From Paraburkholderia ultramafica (GTDB lineage Bacteria > Pseudomonadota > Gammaproteobacteria > Burkholderiales > Burkholderiaceae): a stretch of 64,000 bases of DNA. Below are positions 45,242 to 55,500 of the stretch, piece after piece; position 1 is the first letter of the stretch, and each line of letters begins with the position of its first letter. The stretch is from positions 124,001 through 188,000 of the forward strand of contig NZ_CADIKK010000005.1 of assembly GCF_902859915.1 (NCBI RefSeq), written 5' to 3'. The position numbers and the translations under genes are program-made. The notes beneath the pieces were generated by a model. The model searched no databases and was not told where the DNA came from. It worked only from the letters and a program-made list of their open reading frames with translations.

Positions 45242-46870
45242 TCATTTCAACTGATAAGCCGGGTCCATCAGCAATGCTTCCAGGTAGGCGCTTGCGGTCG
45301 AATCGGTGGCGATCGCGTCGACCGGCGTGAACGGCAAGACCGCGTGCTGCAACTGCAGTTCGGCCGACAGCCCCGGCTTCGCGATCGGCGAAGTGTTGTA
45401 ATGCGCGAGCCAGGCCGCAACATCGAAGCGTATGCCACCTTGAGCGGCCCGCGCCGTTGCGCGCTGCGGCGGCGCCTTTGTCGGCATGCTGGACGAAGGC
45501 GCACCGTTCGCCGCGATCTTGGTGCTGGCCGGACTACTCATGCGCGAAGGCGCGGCGGCCCCGGTTGCGCGAAACAGTTGCTCGACGAACTGCTTGCGTG
45601 CAAGCAGCGTCGAACTATTGATCCATATCGTGCCGCCCGGCCATCCTTTGACGTTCGGCGGGTAGAACAGGTTCTCGCCGAGCGTGCGGATCTGCGCGGC
45701 GAACGGCGCGGTGTCGTCATAGCCGATATCGAACGCTCGCAGCGTCCCGACCACGAACTCCACCGGCGACTTCACGAGTACGCCGCGATCGCGGTCGTCC
45801 CAGAACGCGTCGCTGAGGAATAGCCCGTGCAGCGCGACCTTGATGTCGTAGTGACTCGCGCGAAACTGCGCGGCGATCGGCGCGATGCGCGCCGGGTCCG
45901 GCGTGTCGGAGACGAATTCGCGCCACAGACCGGCGGTGACGAAGGTGGCCGTTTCCGGCCGCGCAAGCAGGATGTCGAGCACCTGATCGCCATCGAACGG
46001 CCCAGTTTGACCGAGCACGGTCTTCTCGCCGTCGTCGTGCTGGTCGGCGCGCCACACGTACGTCTGCGTGTCGGGATCGAGACTCCATCCCGTGTAGGCA
46101 CGTGCGGCCTCCGCAACGTCGCGCTGCGTGTAATGCCCTTCGCCGAGCGTGAACAACTCCATCACCTCGCGGGCGAAATTCTCGTTGGGCTTGCCCTTGC
46201 GATTGCTGGCGCCGTCGAGGTATTGCAGCATCGCCGGATCTTTCGCGATGTCGTGCAGCAACGCGCCGAAATTGCCGAGCGCGTCCCGGCGCAACAACAT
46301 GTTCTGCTGCGCCATCTGCTGCGGATACGGAACCTTGTCCTGCCCCGACGTGAAATGGTTATGCCAGAACAGCGTCATGCGCTCGGTCAGCGGCGACGGC
46401 GTGCTCAACATCTCGCGCACCCACCATGCGCGTAATGATTCGTAACGCTGACCCCGCATGCGCTGCTGTTCACGACGCCGGTCGTCGGTCCAGGCCTTGC
46501 GCATTTCTCTCGTGGGGATGGGCGCGGGCACCCAGTCGGGCGACGGCGTGACAGCTTCGGTTCGTGCGCTCGCCAGCACCTTGTCGACGGCCTGGTCCCG
46601 CGAGAGTCCGGCGTATTGCGCGAGCTCGGCGCTATCCGGCGCGAAGCCGACCCGCGTCAGGAAAAAACGCGCATCGTCGGCGTCGAGGATGCTCTGCTCG
46701 CTCTGCGCAACCGCACTCCTCGCCACCGCCGAACGATGCTTGACATGCGGAACATGAGCGACGCTCTGCGGCGCGGCGGCGGCCGGCAATCCGAACAGCG
46801 CCGCGCTCAGCGCAGTGGCCGAAGCTACAAGCCATCGGCTGCGATTACCACGTCGCGACAATTTCATCAT
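45242..46870 (-). CDS. DUF1800 family secreted protein
   Basis: 542 residues. Signal peptide (SRWLVASATALSAALFGLPAAAA). DUF1800 core: ARFFLTRVGFAPDSAELAQY, WWVREMLSTPSPLTERMTLF then WHNHFTSGQDKV, NENFAREVMELFTLGEGHYT then QRDVAEAARAYTGW, and FSPVEFVVGTLRAF-like KSPVEFVVGTLRAFDIG. Start chosen at MMKLSRRG so that the signal peptide is N-terminal; an upstream GTG adds nine residues. Located 54 bp before the DUF1501 gene; the two are predicted to act together in the envelope, function unknown. Confidence 0.88.
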   Translation of the reverse strand: MMKLSRRGNRSRWLVASATALSAALFGLPAAAAPQSVAHVPHVKHRSAVARSAVAQSEQSILDADDARFFLTRVGFAPDSAELAQYAGLSRDQAVDKVLASARTEAVTPSPDWVPAPIPTREMRKAWTDDRRREQQRMRGQRYESLRAWWVREMLSTPSPLTERMTLFWHNHFTSGQDKVPYPQQMAQQNMLLRRDALGNFGALLHDIAKDPAMLQYLDGASNRKGKPNENFAREVMELFTLGEGHYTQRDVAEAARAYTGWSLDPDTQTYVWRADQHDDGEKTVLGQTGPFDGDQVLDILLARPETATFVTAGLWREFVSDTPDPARIAPIAAQFRASHYDIKVALHGLFLSDAFWDDRDRGVLVKSPVEFVVGTLRAFDIGYDDTAPFAAQIRTLGENLFYPPNVKGWPGGTIWINSSTLLARKQFVEQLFRATGAAAPSRMSSPASTKIAANGAPSSSMPTKAPPQRATARAAQGGIRFDVAAWLAHYNTSPIAKPGLSAELQLQHAVLPFTPVDAIATDSTASAYLEALLMDPAYQLK

Positions 46871-47038
46871 CGATCGTCCGGGTTGGCGGGACGTCACAAA
46901 AAAACTCGCGCGGGAATACGCGCGTCGCTCTGACCGCTCAACGGCAGACTGGATGGGGAAGTTGACGATGGAAATGCAACGGGATCTTTCACGCGAGGAG
47001 GCTGCGTGACATGCGCGCCGAGGACGAGCACGAAAAAG

Positions 47039-47368
47039 CTAGCGCTTATAAAGTTCACGGACAGCATCTTCGATGTGCTGCCGTAACAGACGCCGTTCGT
47101 CGGGCGTCATATGACCATCGCGACGACGTTGATCAAGATCGGGGGGAACTGCGGTGCGCAACATCACGTCTGATGCTGGGCGATCGGTACTCGGGGTATT
47201 GCGGTGGTTAGCCCGGGGCTTGCCGGGTCTGGGCGCGCGCGCGCTCGCAGCTCTGTCGGCGGAAGGCTGGGCATGGGCGAGCGTTGGTCCCAGTGAGCCT
47301 GCAAGCGTACCGGCTACTGCCAGTGCAATGACGCTCAGGCGCACATTCGGCCAAACCCCTCCCTTCAT
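47039..47368 (-). CDS. Small secreted protein with C-terminal MTPDERR motif
   Basis: 109 residues. Signal peptide (LSVIALAVAGTLAGSLGPTLAHA), a disordered Arg/Pro/Ala-rich middle, and a conserved-looking end RRDGHMTPDERRLLRQHIED then AVRELYKR. Start MKGGVWPN has AAGGGA at good spacing. Divergent from ompR, so it may be regulated by it. Function unknown; similar small proteins with the same ending are common in Burkholderia relatives. Confidence 0.75.
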   Translation of the reverse strand: MKGGVWPNVRLSVIALAVAGTLAGSLGPTLAHAQPSADRAASARAPRPGKPRANHRNTPSTDRPASDVMLRTAVPPDLDQRRRDGHMTPDERRLLRQHIEDAVRELYKR

Positions 47369-47606
47369 GTTGTTCCCTTCGTGGCGCGGCAACCGGCTAC
47401 CTCAAATGCGTATACAAACCCCGGTAACGAGCCGGGTGCGAGAGTTGTTGTCGAGTGAAGTATCCACCGAACAGCCGCATTCAGTAAAGGAGTCTAACTG
47501 CCCCCGCTTTACGTCGTGCCACAGTGCGGGTAAATTTTGTAACTGACTGTAACCCCGTAAACGATGCAGCCGCGCACTACTTTCTAATCGCGCTAAGATG
47601 CCGACC

Positions 47607-48332
47607 ATGGAAACCAAAAACCCTTCGAAAATCCTCGTCGTCGATGACGATCCACGCCTGCGCGATCTGCTGCGCCGCTACCTCGGCGAACAGGGCTTCA
47701 ATGTCTACGTCGCGGAGAACGCGCCGTCCATGAACAAGCTCTGGGTGCGTGAGCGCTTCGATCTGCTGGTGCTCGATCTGATGCTGCCCGGTGAAGACGG
47801 TTTGTCGATCTGCCGCCGCTTGCGCGGCAGCAACGACCGTACGCCGATCATCATGCTGACGGCCAAGGGTGAAGACGTCGATCGTATCGTCGGCCTCGAA
47901 ATGGGCGCCGACGACTATCTGCCCAAGCCGTTCAATCCTCGCGAACTGGTCGCGCGAATCCACGCGGTGCTGCGCCGCCAGTCGCCGTCGGAGTTGCCGG
48001 GCGCGCCGTCCGAGACGACCGAAGTGTTCGAATTCGGCGAGTTCGCGCTGAATCTCGCCACCCGCACGCTCACCAAGGCCGGTCAGGAAATTCCGCTAAC
48101 CACGGGCGAATTTTCCGTGCTCAAGGTATTCGCGCGTCATCCGCGCCAGCCGCTGTCGCGTGAAAAGCTCATGGAGCTCGCACGCGGCCGTGAATACGAA
48201 GTTTTCGACCGCAGTCTCGATGTGCAGATCTCGCGTCTGCGCAAGCTGATCGAACCCGATCCGGGCAGCCCGCGCTTCATTCAGACCGTGTGGGGTCTGG
48301 GCTACGTCTTCATCCCCGACGGTGCAGCCTGA
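47607..48332 (+). CDS. ompR: Response regulator OmpR
   Basis: 241 residues. Receiver domain (KILVVDDDPRLRDLLRRYLG, phosphoacceptor Asp57 in LLVLDLMLPGEDG, Lys in LPKPFNPREL) and a winged-helix DNA-binding domain (residues about 145-238, ending IQTVWGLGYVFIPDG). METKNPSKI is the preferred start; an ATG three codons upstream is possible. Adjacent to its kinase in an operon. Confidence 0.95.
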   Translation: METKNPSKILVVDDDPRLRDLLRRYLGEQGFNVYVAENAPSMNKLWVRERFDLLVLDLMLPGEDGLSICRRLRGSNDRTPIIMLTAKGEDVDRIVGLEMGADDYLPKPFNPRELVARIHAVLRRQSPSELPGAPSETTEVFEFGEFALNLATRTLTKAGQEIPLTTGEFSVLKVFARHPRQPLSREKLMELARGREYEVFDRSLDVQISRLRKLIEPDPGSPRFIQTVWGLGYVFIPDGAA

Positions 48333-48376
48333 GTTTGTTCTCGTCTCCAGTTTGTGATTTCAGATAAGAAGGGCCC

Positions 48377-49726
48377 ATGCGGATCGACCGGCGCCTCCTG
48401 ACGCTCGCGTTCGGCGGCCTTTTCTGGCGAACCTTCCTGTTGATCGCGCTGTTGATCGCAGTCAGTCTCGCCGCGTGGTTCCAGAGCTTCCGGGTGATCG
48501 AACGCGAGCCGCGCGCGCAGCGCGTGGCTTTGCAGCTCGTCGCCATCGTCAAGCTCACCCGCACCGCACTCCTCTATTCCGATCCCGACTTGCGGCGTGC
48601 GCTGCTGCAGGATCTGGAAAGCAATGAAGGGGTGCGCGTGTACCCGCGCGAAGCCACCGACAAGTACAAGCTACAGCCCGACGAGTCGCTGAACCGCCTG
48701 ATCGAACACGACATTCGCGGCCGCCTCGGCGACGACACGGTCATTGCGCAAAGCGTGAACGACATCAACGGCGTCTGGATCAGCTTCAAGATCGACGACG
48801 ACGACTATTGGGTCGCGCTCGATCGCGATCAACTCGACAACGCGACCGGCTTGCAATGGGCCGGCTGGGGGGTGTTCGCGCTGGCGTTGTCGCTGTTCGG
48901 CGCGGCGTTCATCACGAGCCTCGTGAACCGGCCGTTCGCCCGGCTCGCCATGGCCGCGCGCAAAGTCGGCTCCGGCCAGTCGCCGGAGCCGCTGCCCGAG
49001 CGCGGCATGGGCGTGGCCGCCGAAACCAACCGCAGTTTCAACCAGATGGTGCAGGACCTCGAACAGCTCGAAGCCGACCGCGCGCTGATGCTCGCGGGCA
49101 TCTCGCACGATCTGCGCACGCCGCTCGCACGGCTGCGGCTCGAAACCGAAATGAGCCCATCGGACCAGAGCACCAAGGACGCGATGGTCGACGACATCGA
49201 GCAGATGGACATGATCATCGGCCGATTCCTCGATTACGCCCGCCCGGTGCAGCGGGTGCCGGAGCCGGTCGACCTGTCGGTGATCGCGGGAGAGCTGGCC
49301 GCGCGCATGCAGAGCGAGGACAGCATGCGCCTGATCACGCGGCTCGCGCCGTCGGCGGTGATCGAGGCCGACGAAACCGATATGCGGCGCGTGGTCGGCA
49401 ATCTGCTGGAGAACGCGCGCAAATACGGCCTGAGCGACGACGACGGCGTTCCGCACGTGATTCTGGAGACGCGGGTCTCGCACTCGCGGGTCGAACTCTC
49501 GGTGGTCGATGAAGGCCCCGGGATTCCGGAAGACCAGCTGGCGCTCGTCACCCGGCCGTTCTATCGGGTGAATTCAGCGCGCACCCAGGCCAACGGAACG
49601 GGCCTTGGCATGGCGATTGTTCAGCGGCTGGTGGGCCGCTATCGCGGCGCGCTGCGCTTGCGCAATCGCACGCCAGGACCGGGTCTCGAGGTCACGATCG
49701 AATTCCCGCTCGCCAAAGGCGCCTGA
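48377..49726 (+). CDS. envZ: Sensor histidine kinase EnvZ
   Basis: 449 residues. TM1 (TFLLIALLIAVSLAAWF), periplasmic loop of about 125 residues, TM2 (GWGVFALALSLFGAAFITSL), HAMP, phosphoacceptor His in LAGISHDLRTPLARLRLETE, N-box NLLENARKYG, G1 DEGPGIPED and G2 GTGLGMAIVQRL. Autophosphorylates and transfers phosphate to OmpR, encoded 44 bp upstream. A long antisense open frame exists opposite and is not a gene. Confidence 0.95.
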   Translation: MRIDRRLLTLAFGGLFWRTFLLIALLIAVSLAAWFQSFRVIEREPRAQRVALQLVAIVKLTRTALLYSDPDLRRALLQDLESNEGVRVYPREATDKYKLQPDESLNRLIEHDIRGRLGDDTVIAQSVNDINGVWISFKIDDDDYWVALDRDQLDNATGLQWAGWGVFALALSLFGAAFITSLVNRPFARLAMAARKVGSGQSPEPLPERGMGVAAETNRSFNQMVQDLEQLEADRALMLAGISHDLRTPLARLRLETEMSPSDQSTKDAMVDDIEQMDMIIGRFLDYARPVQRVPEPVDLSVIAGELAARMQSEDSMRLITRLAPSAVIEADETDMRRVVGNLLENARKYGLSDDDGVPHVILETRVSHSRVELSVVDEGPGIPEDQLALVTRPFYRVNSARTQANGTGLGMAIVQRLVGRYRGALRLRNRTPGPGLEVTIEFPLAKGA

Positions 49727-49800
49727 TCTGAACGGGCGCTTTCCGCCTGCGCGGCGACGCGCCGCGTTGAATAATAACTATCCGGGTCGTTAGGAAAAAA

Positions 49801-49823
49801 CTATTGAACAGATTGTTCCATAG
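49801..49823. promoter_or_regulatory. Operator-like palindrome upstream of ahpC
   Basis: CTATTGAACA-GAT-TGTTCCATAG: 10-bp arms with one mismatch, 88 bp before the ahpC start. The outer CTAT/ATAG tetramers recall OxyR half-sites, although the spacing is not the classical one. Confidence 0.5.
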
Positions 49824-49910
49824 AACTATAGTGAAGCGGTGTAACGCGCTCGTTATGACGAGCTGGTAGCCTCAACATGCTGTCTTTCCAACACACGAAG
49901 GAGCACTCGC

Positions 49911-50459
49911 ATGAAAACTGTTGGCGATAAGGTCGAAGCGTTCACCGTCACTGCTGCCAAGCCGGGCTTCAACCACCATGAAGAAAACGGCGCGTCGGCG
50001 TTTGAAGAAATCACGGAGCAGTCGTTCCCGGGCAAGTGGAAGATCATCTATTTCTACCCGAAGGATTTCACGTTCGTGTGCCCGACGGAAATCGTCGAGT
50101 TCGGCAGGCTCGCCAACGATTTCGAAGAACGCGACGCGGTGTTGCTGGGCGGCAGCGTGGACAACGAATTCGTGAAGCTGGCATGGCGCCGCGAGCACAA
50201 GGACCTGAGCAAGCTGAACCACTATTCGTTCGGCGACGTGAAAGGCGAGCTGATCGACCAGCTCGGCGTGCGTGACAAGGAAGCAGGCGTCGCACTGCGC
50301 GCCACCTTCATCGTCGATCCGGAGAATACGATCCAGCACGTGTCGGTGAACAACCTGAACGTCGGCCGCAATCCGGAAGAAGTGCTGCGGATTCTGGATG
50401 GCTTGCAAACGGACGAACTATGTCCTTGCAACCGCGCAATCGGCGGCGCAACGCTGTAA
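49911..50459 (+). CDS. ahpC: Peroxiredoxin AhpC-type
   Basis: 182 residues. Reduces hydrogen peroxide, organic peroxides and peroxynitrite. Peroxidatic Cys57 in KDFTFVCPTEI; resolving cysteines Cys171/Cys173 in the C-terminal DELCPCNRAIGG. This CPC-ended form is the AhpE/AhpC2 type that is reduced by AhpD rather than AhpF. Paired with ahpD 74 bp downstream, with a terminator between. Confidence 0.95.
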   Translation: MKTVGDKVEAFTVTAAKPGFNHHEENGASAFEEITEQSFPGKWKIIYFYPKDFTFVCPTEIVEFGRLANDFEERDAVLLGGSVDNEFVKLAWRREHKDLSKLNHYSFGDVKGELIDQLGVRDKEAGVALRATFIVDPENTIQHVSVNNLNVGRNPEEVLRILDGLQTDELCPCNRAIGGATL

Positions 50460-50470
50460 GCCGTGCCGTC

Positions 50471-50508
50471 AAAAGCCCGCTAAGCCTGAAAGAGCAGCGG
50501 GCTTTTTT
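50471..50508 (+). terminator. Terminator between ahpC and ahpD
   Basis: AAAAGCCCGCT...AGCGGGCTTTTTT, 10- to 11-bp stem with T6. Read-through would set a lower ahpD level than ahpC. Confidence 0.82.
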
Positions 50509-50533
50509 ATCGACAACCCGATAGGAGATCCCA

Positions 50534-51058
50534 ATGGAATTCTTGTCTTCGATCAAGGCGCTCGTGCCCGACTATGCGAAGGACATCCGGCTGAATCTCG
50601 ATGGGACGATTGCACGCTCGTCGCTCGAAGGGAACGACGCGGTCGGCGTCGCGCTGGCGGCGGCGTTCGCCGCCAAAAGCACGCTGATCGTCGACGCGAT
50701 TCGCAACGCCGGCGTGCTGTCGCCCGAAGAAGCCAATGGCGCGCTGACGGCCGCCGCGTTGATGGGCATGAATAACGTCTGGTATCCGTACATCGAGATG
50801 ACGGAAAGCGCCGACCTGAAATCGCAACCGGCGCAGTTACGGATGAATGCTTACGCGTCGCACGGCGGCGTGGATAAACGACGCTTCGAGATGTATGCGT
50901 TGGCGGCTTCGATCATCGGTAAATGCCGTTTTTGCGTGAAGTCGCACTTCGATACGCTGGTCGCCGAGGGCATGAGTTCCACGCAATTGCGGGACGTGGG
51001 TCGCATCGCGGCCGTGATCAACGCGACCGCACAGTGTATTGCCGCCGAGGGCAAATAG
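50534..51058 (+). CDS. ahpD: Alkyl hydroperoxide reductase AhpD
   Basis: 174 residues, carboxymuconolactone-decarboxylase-like fold. Redox-active Cys131 and Cys134 with His138 in GKCRFCVKSHFDTL, the C-x-x-C-x-x-x-H signature. Links AhpC to lipoyl-protein reductants. RBS AGGAGAT. Confidence 0.95.
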   Translation: MEFLSSIKALVPDYAKDIRLNLDGTIARSSLEGNDAVGVALAAAFAAKSTLIVDAIRNAGVLSPEEANGALTAAALMGMNNVWYPYIEMTESADLKSQPAQLRMNAYASHGGVDKRRFEMYALAASIIGKCRFCVKSHFDTLVAEGMSSTQLRDVGRIAAVINATAQCIAAEGK

Positions 51059-51146
51059 GTGTTGGACTGCGCGCAGCGCGATGTCTGTCTCGCCGCTGCG
51101 CGCCGCTGGATTGCGCTTGCCTGTCTCTAGCAGGCAGACGACCCGA

Positions 51147-51626
51147 TCATTTCTTGATCAACAGAACCACAGCCTGCGCTTCGATACCCTCGCCTCTGCC
51201 AAGATAACCGAGCTTCTCGTTGGTCTTGGCCTTGACATTGACCCGCTCGATCGGCAGGTCGAGATCGGCCGCGATACGGGCGCGCATCCCTTCGATATGA
51301 GGCGCGAGCTTCGGCGCCTGCGCCACCACGCTGCTATCCACATTGGCGATCGAAAAGCCCGCCGCCGTCACACGCGCGACACACTCGCGCAGCAGCACCC
51401 GGCTGTCGGCACCGGCGAACTTCGCATCGGTATCGGAGAAGTGACGGCCGATATCACCCAGCGCGGCAGCGCCGAACAGCGCGTCGGTAATCGCATGCAG
51501 CAGCACGTCCGCGTCCGAATGGCCGAGCAGCCCGCGCTCATAAGGAATCGTCACGCCGCCGATAATCAACGGACGTCCCGGCACCAGCGCATGCACGTCA
51601 TACCCTTGCCCAATTCTGAAATCCAT
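51147..51626 (-). CDS. ispF: 2-C-methyl-D-erythritol 2,4-cyclodiphosphate synthase
   Basis: MEP-pathway enzyme for isoprenoid precursors. 159 residues. Metal ligands in [11 protein letters not shown] and the [19 protein letters not shown] block; [15 protein letters not shown] near the C-terminus. Start MDFRIGQG, not the ATG three codons earlier, since family members start MxFRIGxG and GAGGA lies upstream. Downstream of ispD on the same strand, 45 bp apart. Confidence 0.96.
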   Translation of the reverse strand: MDFRIGQGYDVHALVPGRPLIIGGVTIPYERGLLGHSDADVLLHAITDALFGAAALGDIGRHFSDTDAKFAGADSRVLLRECVARVTAAGFSIANVDSSVVAQAPKLAPHIEGMRARIAADLDLPIERVNVKAKTNEKLGYLGRGEGIEAQAVVLLIKK

Positions 51627-51671
51627 ACGAGTCAAGTCCTCAAGTCCGCTTACTAAAATTGAAATCGTCGA

Positions 51672-52385
51672 TCACGAAGCCGAAGGCCGGCTCAGAATCG
51701 CCTCGGCCAGATCGAAATCTTCCGGATAAGTCACCTTGAAGTTGCGCAGGCTCCCTTGCACCAGCTTCGGCGCATGTCCCAACCACTCGATCGCGCTCGC
51801 TTCGTCGGTCAGGTCGTGACCGTCGGCCTGCGCGCGCAAGATCGCTTCACGCAACATGCCGATGCGAAACATCTGCGGCGTCTGCGCCTGCCACAAGCCA
51901 TCGCGCGCCTCGGTGCGGGCGATGCGGCTATCGAACGAGGCGGCGTCGACCCGTTTCAACGTATCCGCCACCGGCAATGCCATGATGCCGCCCACCGCGT
52001 CGTCCTTCAGTGCGCCGATCAGTGTGCGGATCAGCGCCGGCGTAATGCCGGGGCGTGCCGCGTCGTGCACCAGCACCCAGTCGTCGTCGCGCGCGCCGAA
52101 CTCGGCGAGCGCATGCAGGCCGTTCAACACCGACGCCTGGCGCGACGCTCCGCCCGAGCGGCGCACCGCAAAGCGCAAGCCGCCGAAGCGGCGGGCGTCG
52201 AAGTGCTGGTCGTCGGGGGCAATCACGACAAGGGTTTGCGCGAACTCGCTGCAGGCATCGAACGCCGCCAGCGAGTAATGCAACATGTCGCGGCCGGCGA
52301 CAGTGCGATATTGTTTGGGCATCGCGGCGCCGGAACGGCTGCCGGTGCCTGCGCACGGAATCAGGGCAAATAGACGGGAAGTCAC
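51672..52385 (-). CDS. ispD: 2-C-methyl-D-erythritol 4-phosphate cytidylyltransferase
   Basis: 237 residues from a GTG start ([17 protein letters not shown]). CTP-binding loop [28 protein letters not shown] and the [13 protein letters not shown] block. Second MEP-pathway enzyme in this operon. Divergent from mfd, 121 bp apart. Confidence 0.95.
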   Translation of the reverse strand: MTSRLFALIPCAGTGSRSGAAMPKQYRTVAGRDMLHYSLAAFDACSEFAQTLVVIAPDDQHFDARRFGGLRFAVRRSGGASRQASVLNGLHALAEFGARDDDWVLVHDAARPGITPALIRTLIGALKDDAVGGIMALPVADTLKRVDAASFDSRIARTEARDGLWQAQTPQMFRIGMLREAILRAQADGHDLTDEASAIEWLGHAPKLVQGSLRNFKVTYPEDFDLAEAILSRPSAS

Positions 52386-52506
52386 GAGGGCGGATGCCGC
52401 GAAGTGAAAGTAAAGGACGGATTTTATAATAGGTCCTTCGCATCCACGCCCCGACACGCGTAAACTTGCCGATCACGTGTGAGCCCAAGGCCGCTTTTTC
52501 TCCTCT

Positions 52507-55500
52507 ATGCCAGACATCGCCGCATCATCGCAGTACTCCCCGCCCGTCGCGCTCGTCAAGGCCGGCCAGCGTTTCGCCTTCGACGGCACGCACGGCTCGT
52601 CCGACGCGCTGCTGATCGCCCGCTACCATCTCGCCTGGCGCGAGAAGGTGCCGCTGCTGGCTGTCGTGTGCGAAAGCGCCGTCGATGCCCAGCGTCTGTC
52701 GCAGGAAATCGGCTTCTTCGCGCCCGAAGCGCGGGTGCGCCTGCTGCCGGACTGGGAGACGCTGCCTTACGATACCTTTTCGCCGCACCAGGATCTGGTC
52801 TCCGAGCGCCTCGCCACGCTGCACGATCTCGGCGAAGGCCGCTGCGACATCCTGCTGGTGCCCGCCACCACGGCGCTTTATCGGATGCCGCCCGCGTCGT
52901 TCCTGGCGGGCTACACGTTTTCGTTCTCGCAAGGCGAGCGCCTCGACGAAGCCCGGCTCAAAGCGCAATTGACGCTCGCCGGCTACGAGCACGTGAGCCA
53001 GGTGGTGCGTCCCGGCGAATACTGCGTGCGCGGCTCGCTGCTCGACCTCTTTCCGATGGGCTCGCCGTTGCCTTACCGGATCGACCTGTTCGACGACCAG
53101 GTCGACTCGATCCGCGCGTTCGATCCGGACACGCAGCGCAGCCTCTATCCGGTGAAAGACGTGCGCTTGCTGCCAGGCCGCGAATTCCCGTTCGATGAAG
53201 CCGCCCGCACCGCGTTCCGCAGCCGCTGGCGCGAAACCTTCGAAGGCGATCCGAGCCGCGCGTCGGTCTACAAGGACATCGGCAGCGGCGTGCCGTCCGC
53301 GGGCATCGAATACTATCTGCCGCTCTTCTTCGAGGAGACGGCAACGCTGTTCCATTACCTGCCGGAAGGCGCGCAACTGGCGTTCGTCGGCGATCTCGAC
53401 GCCGCGATCCGGCGCTTCAGCAACGACACGAAGCAGCGCTACAACTTCCTGTCGCATGACCGCGACCGGCCTATCCTGGAGCCGCAGCGGCTGTTCCTGT
53501 CGGACGAGGATTTCTTCGCGTTCGCGAAGCCGTTCGCGCGGCTCGCGCTGCCCGCGAATGCGGGCGGCGGCTGGTCGACCCCGCTGCCGAATCTCGCGAT
53601 CGACCGTCACGCGGACGATCCGGTCCTTGCGTTGCGCGCGTATCTGGACACCACGCCGAATCGCGTGCTGTTCGCCGCCGAATCGGCGGGCCGGCGCGAA
53701 ACGCTGTTGCAGTTGCTGGCCGACAATCATCTGAAGCCGGCCTCGAGCGACAGCTTCCAGGACTGGCTGCTCGGCGACGCGCGTTTCTCGTTAGGTGTCG
53801 CGCCGCTCGCCAACGGGTTCGCCGTGCCGGCCGACGGCATCGCGATTATCACCGAGACCGAGCTGTACGGGCCGCTTGCGCGCCGTGCGGGGCGCCGTCG
53901 CCAGGAACAGGCGAGCAACGTCGATTCGATGGTGCGCGACCTGTCCGAGTTGAAGGTCGGCGATCCGGTCGTGCATTCGCAGCACGGCATCGGCCGCTAT
54001 ATGGGCCTCGTCACGATGGACCTCGGCGAAGGCGAGACCGAGTTCCTGCACCTCGAATACGCCGGCGACAGCAAGCTCTACGTGCCGGTCGCACAGTTGC
54101 ACGTGATCTCGCGCTATAGCGGCGCCGATCCGGAAGCCGCGCCGCTGCATTCGCTCGGCTCGGGCCAGTGGGAAAAGGCCAAGCGCAAGGCCGCGCAGCA
54201 GATTCGCGACACCGCGGCCGAACTGCTGAATCTCTACGCCCGCCGCGCCGCGCGTTCGGGCCATGCGTTCCCGCTCGAACCGAAGGACTACGTGAAGTTC
54301 GCCGAGAGCTTCGGCTTCGAGGAAACGCCGGACCAGGCCGCCGCAATCGCGGCGGTGATCGGCGACATGACGAGCGGCAAGCCGATGGACCGCCTTGTGT
54401 GCGGCGACGTCGGCTTCGGCAAGACCGAAGTGGCACTGCGCGCAGCCTTCATCGCGGTGATGGGCGGCAAGCAGGTCGCGCTGCTCTCGCCCACCACGCT
54501 GCTCGCCGAACAGCACACGCAGACCTTCACCGACCGCTTCTCCGACTGGCCGGTGCGCATCGCCGAACTGTCGCGCTTCAAGTCGACCAAGGAAGTCAAC
54601 GCGGCGATCCAGCAGATCAACGAAGGCACGGTCGACATCGTGATCGGCACGCACAAGCTGCTGTCGTCCGACGTGCAGTTCAAGCGGCTGGGGCTGGTGG
54701 TCATCGACGAGGAACATCGCTTCGGCGTGCGTCAGAAAGAGGCGCTGAAGGCGCTGCGCGCGGAAGTGGACGTGCTCACGCTGACCGCTACGCCGATCCC
54801 GCGTACGCTCGGCATGGCGCTCGAAGGCCTGCGCGATTTCTCGGTGATCGCCACCGCGCCGCAAAAGCGCCTCGCGATCAAAACCTTCGTGCGCCGCGAG
54901 GAAGATAGCGTGATTCGCGAAGCAATGCTGCGCGAGCTAAAGCGTGGCGGCCAGGTCTACTTTCTGCACAACGAGGTCGAGACGATCGAGAATCGCCGGC
55001 AGATGCTCGAAGTGCTCGTGCCCGAAGCGCGTATCGCAGTCGCGCACGGACAGATGCATGAACGCGAACTCGAACGCGTGATGCGCGACTTCGTGGCGCA
55101 ACGCGCGAACGTATTGCTGTGCACGACGATTATCGAAACCGGCATCGACGTGCCGAGCGCCAACACGATCCTGATTCATCGCTCGGACAAGTTCGGCCTC
55201 GCGCAATTGCATCAACTGCGTGGCCGTGTCGGCCGCTCGCATCACCAGGCGTATTCGTATCTGCTGGTGCACGATCCGCAAGGACTGACCAAGCAGGCGC
55301 AACGCCGCCTCGAAGCGATCCAGCAGATGGAAGAACTCGGTTCGGGCTTCTATCTGGCGATGCACGACCTCGAGATTCGCGGCACCGGCGAGGTGCTCGG
55401 CGACAAGCAGTCGGGCGAGATTCACGAGATCGGTTTCCAGCTCTACACCGACATGTTGAACGACGCGGTGAAGGCGCTGAAGGAAGGCAAGGAGCCGGAC

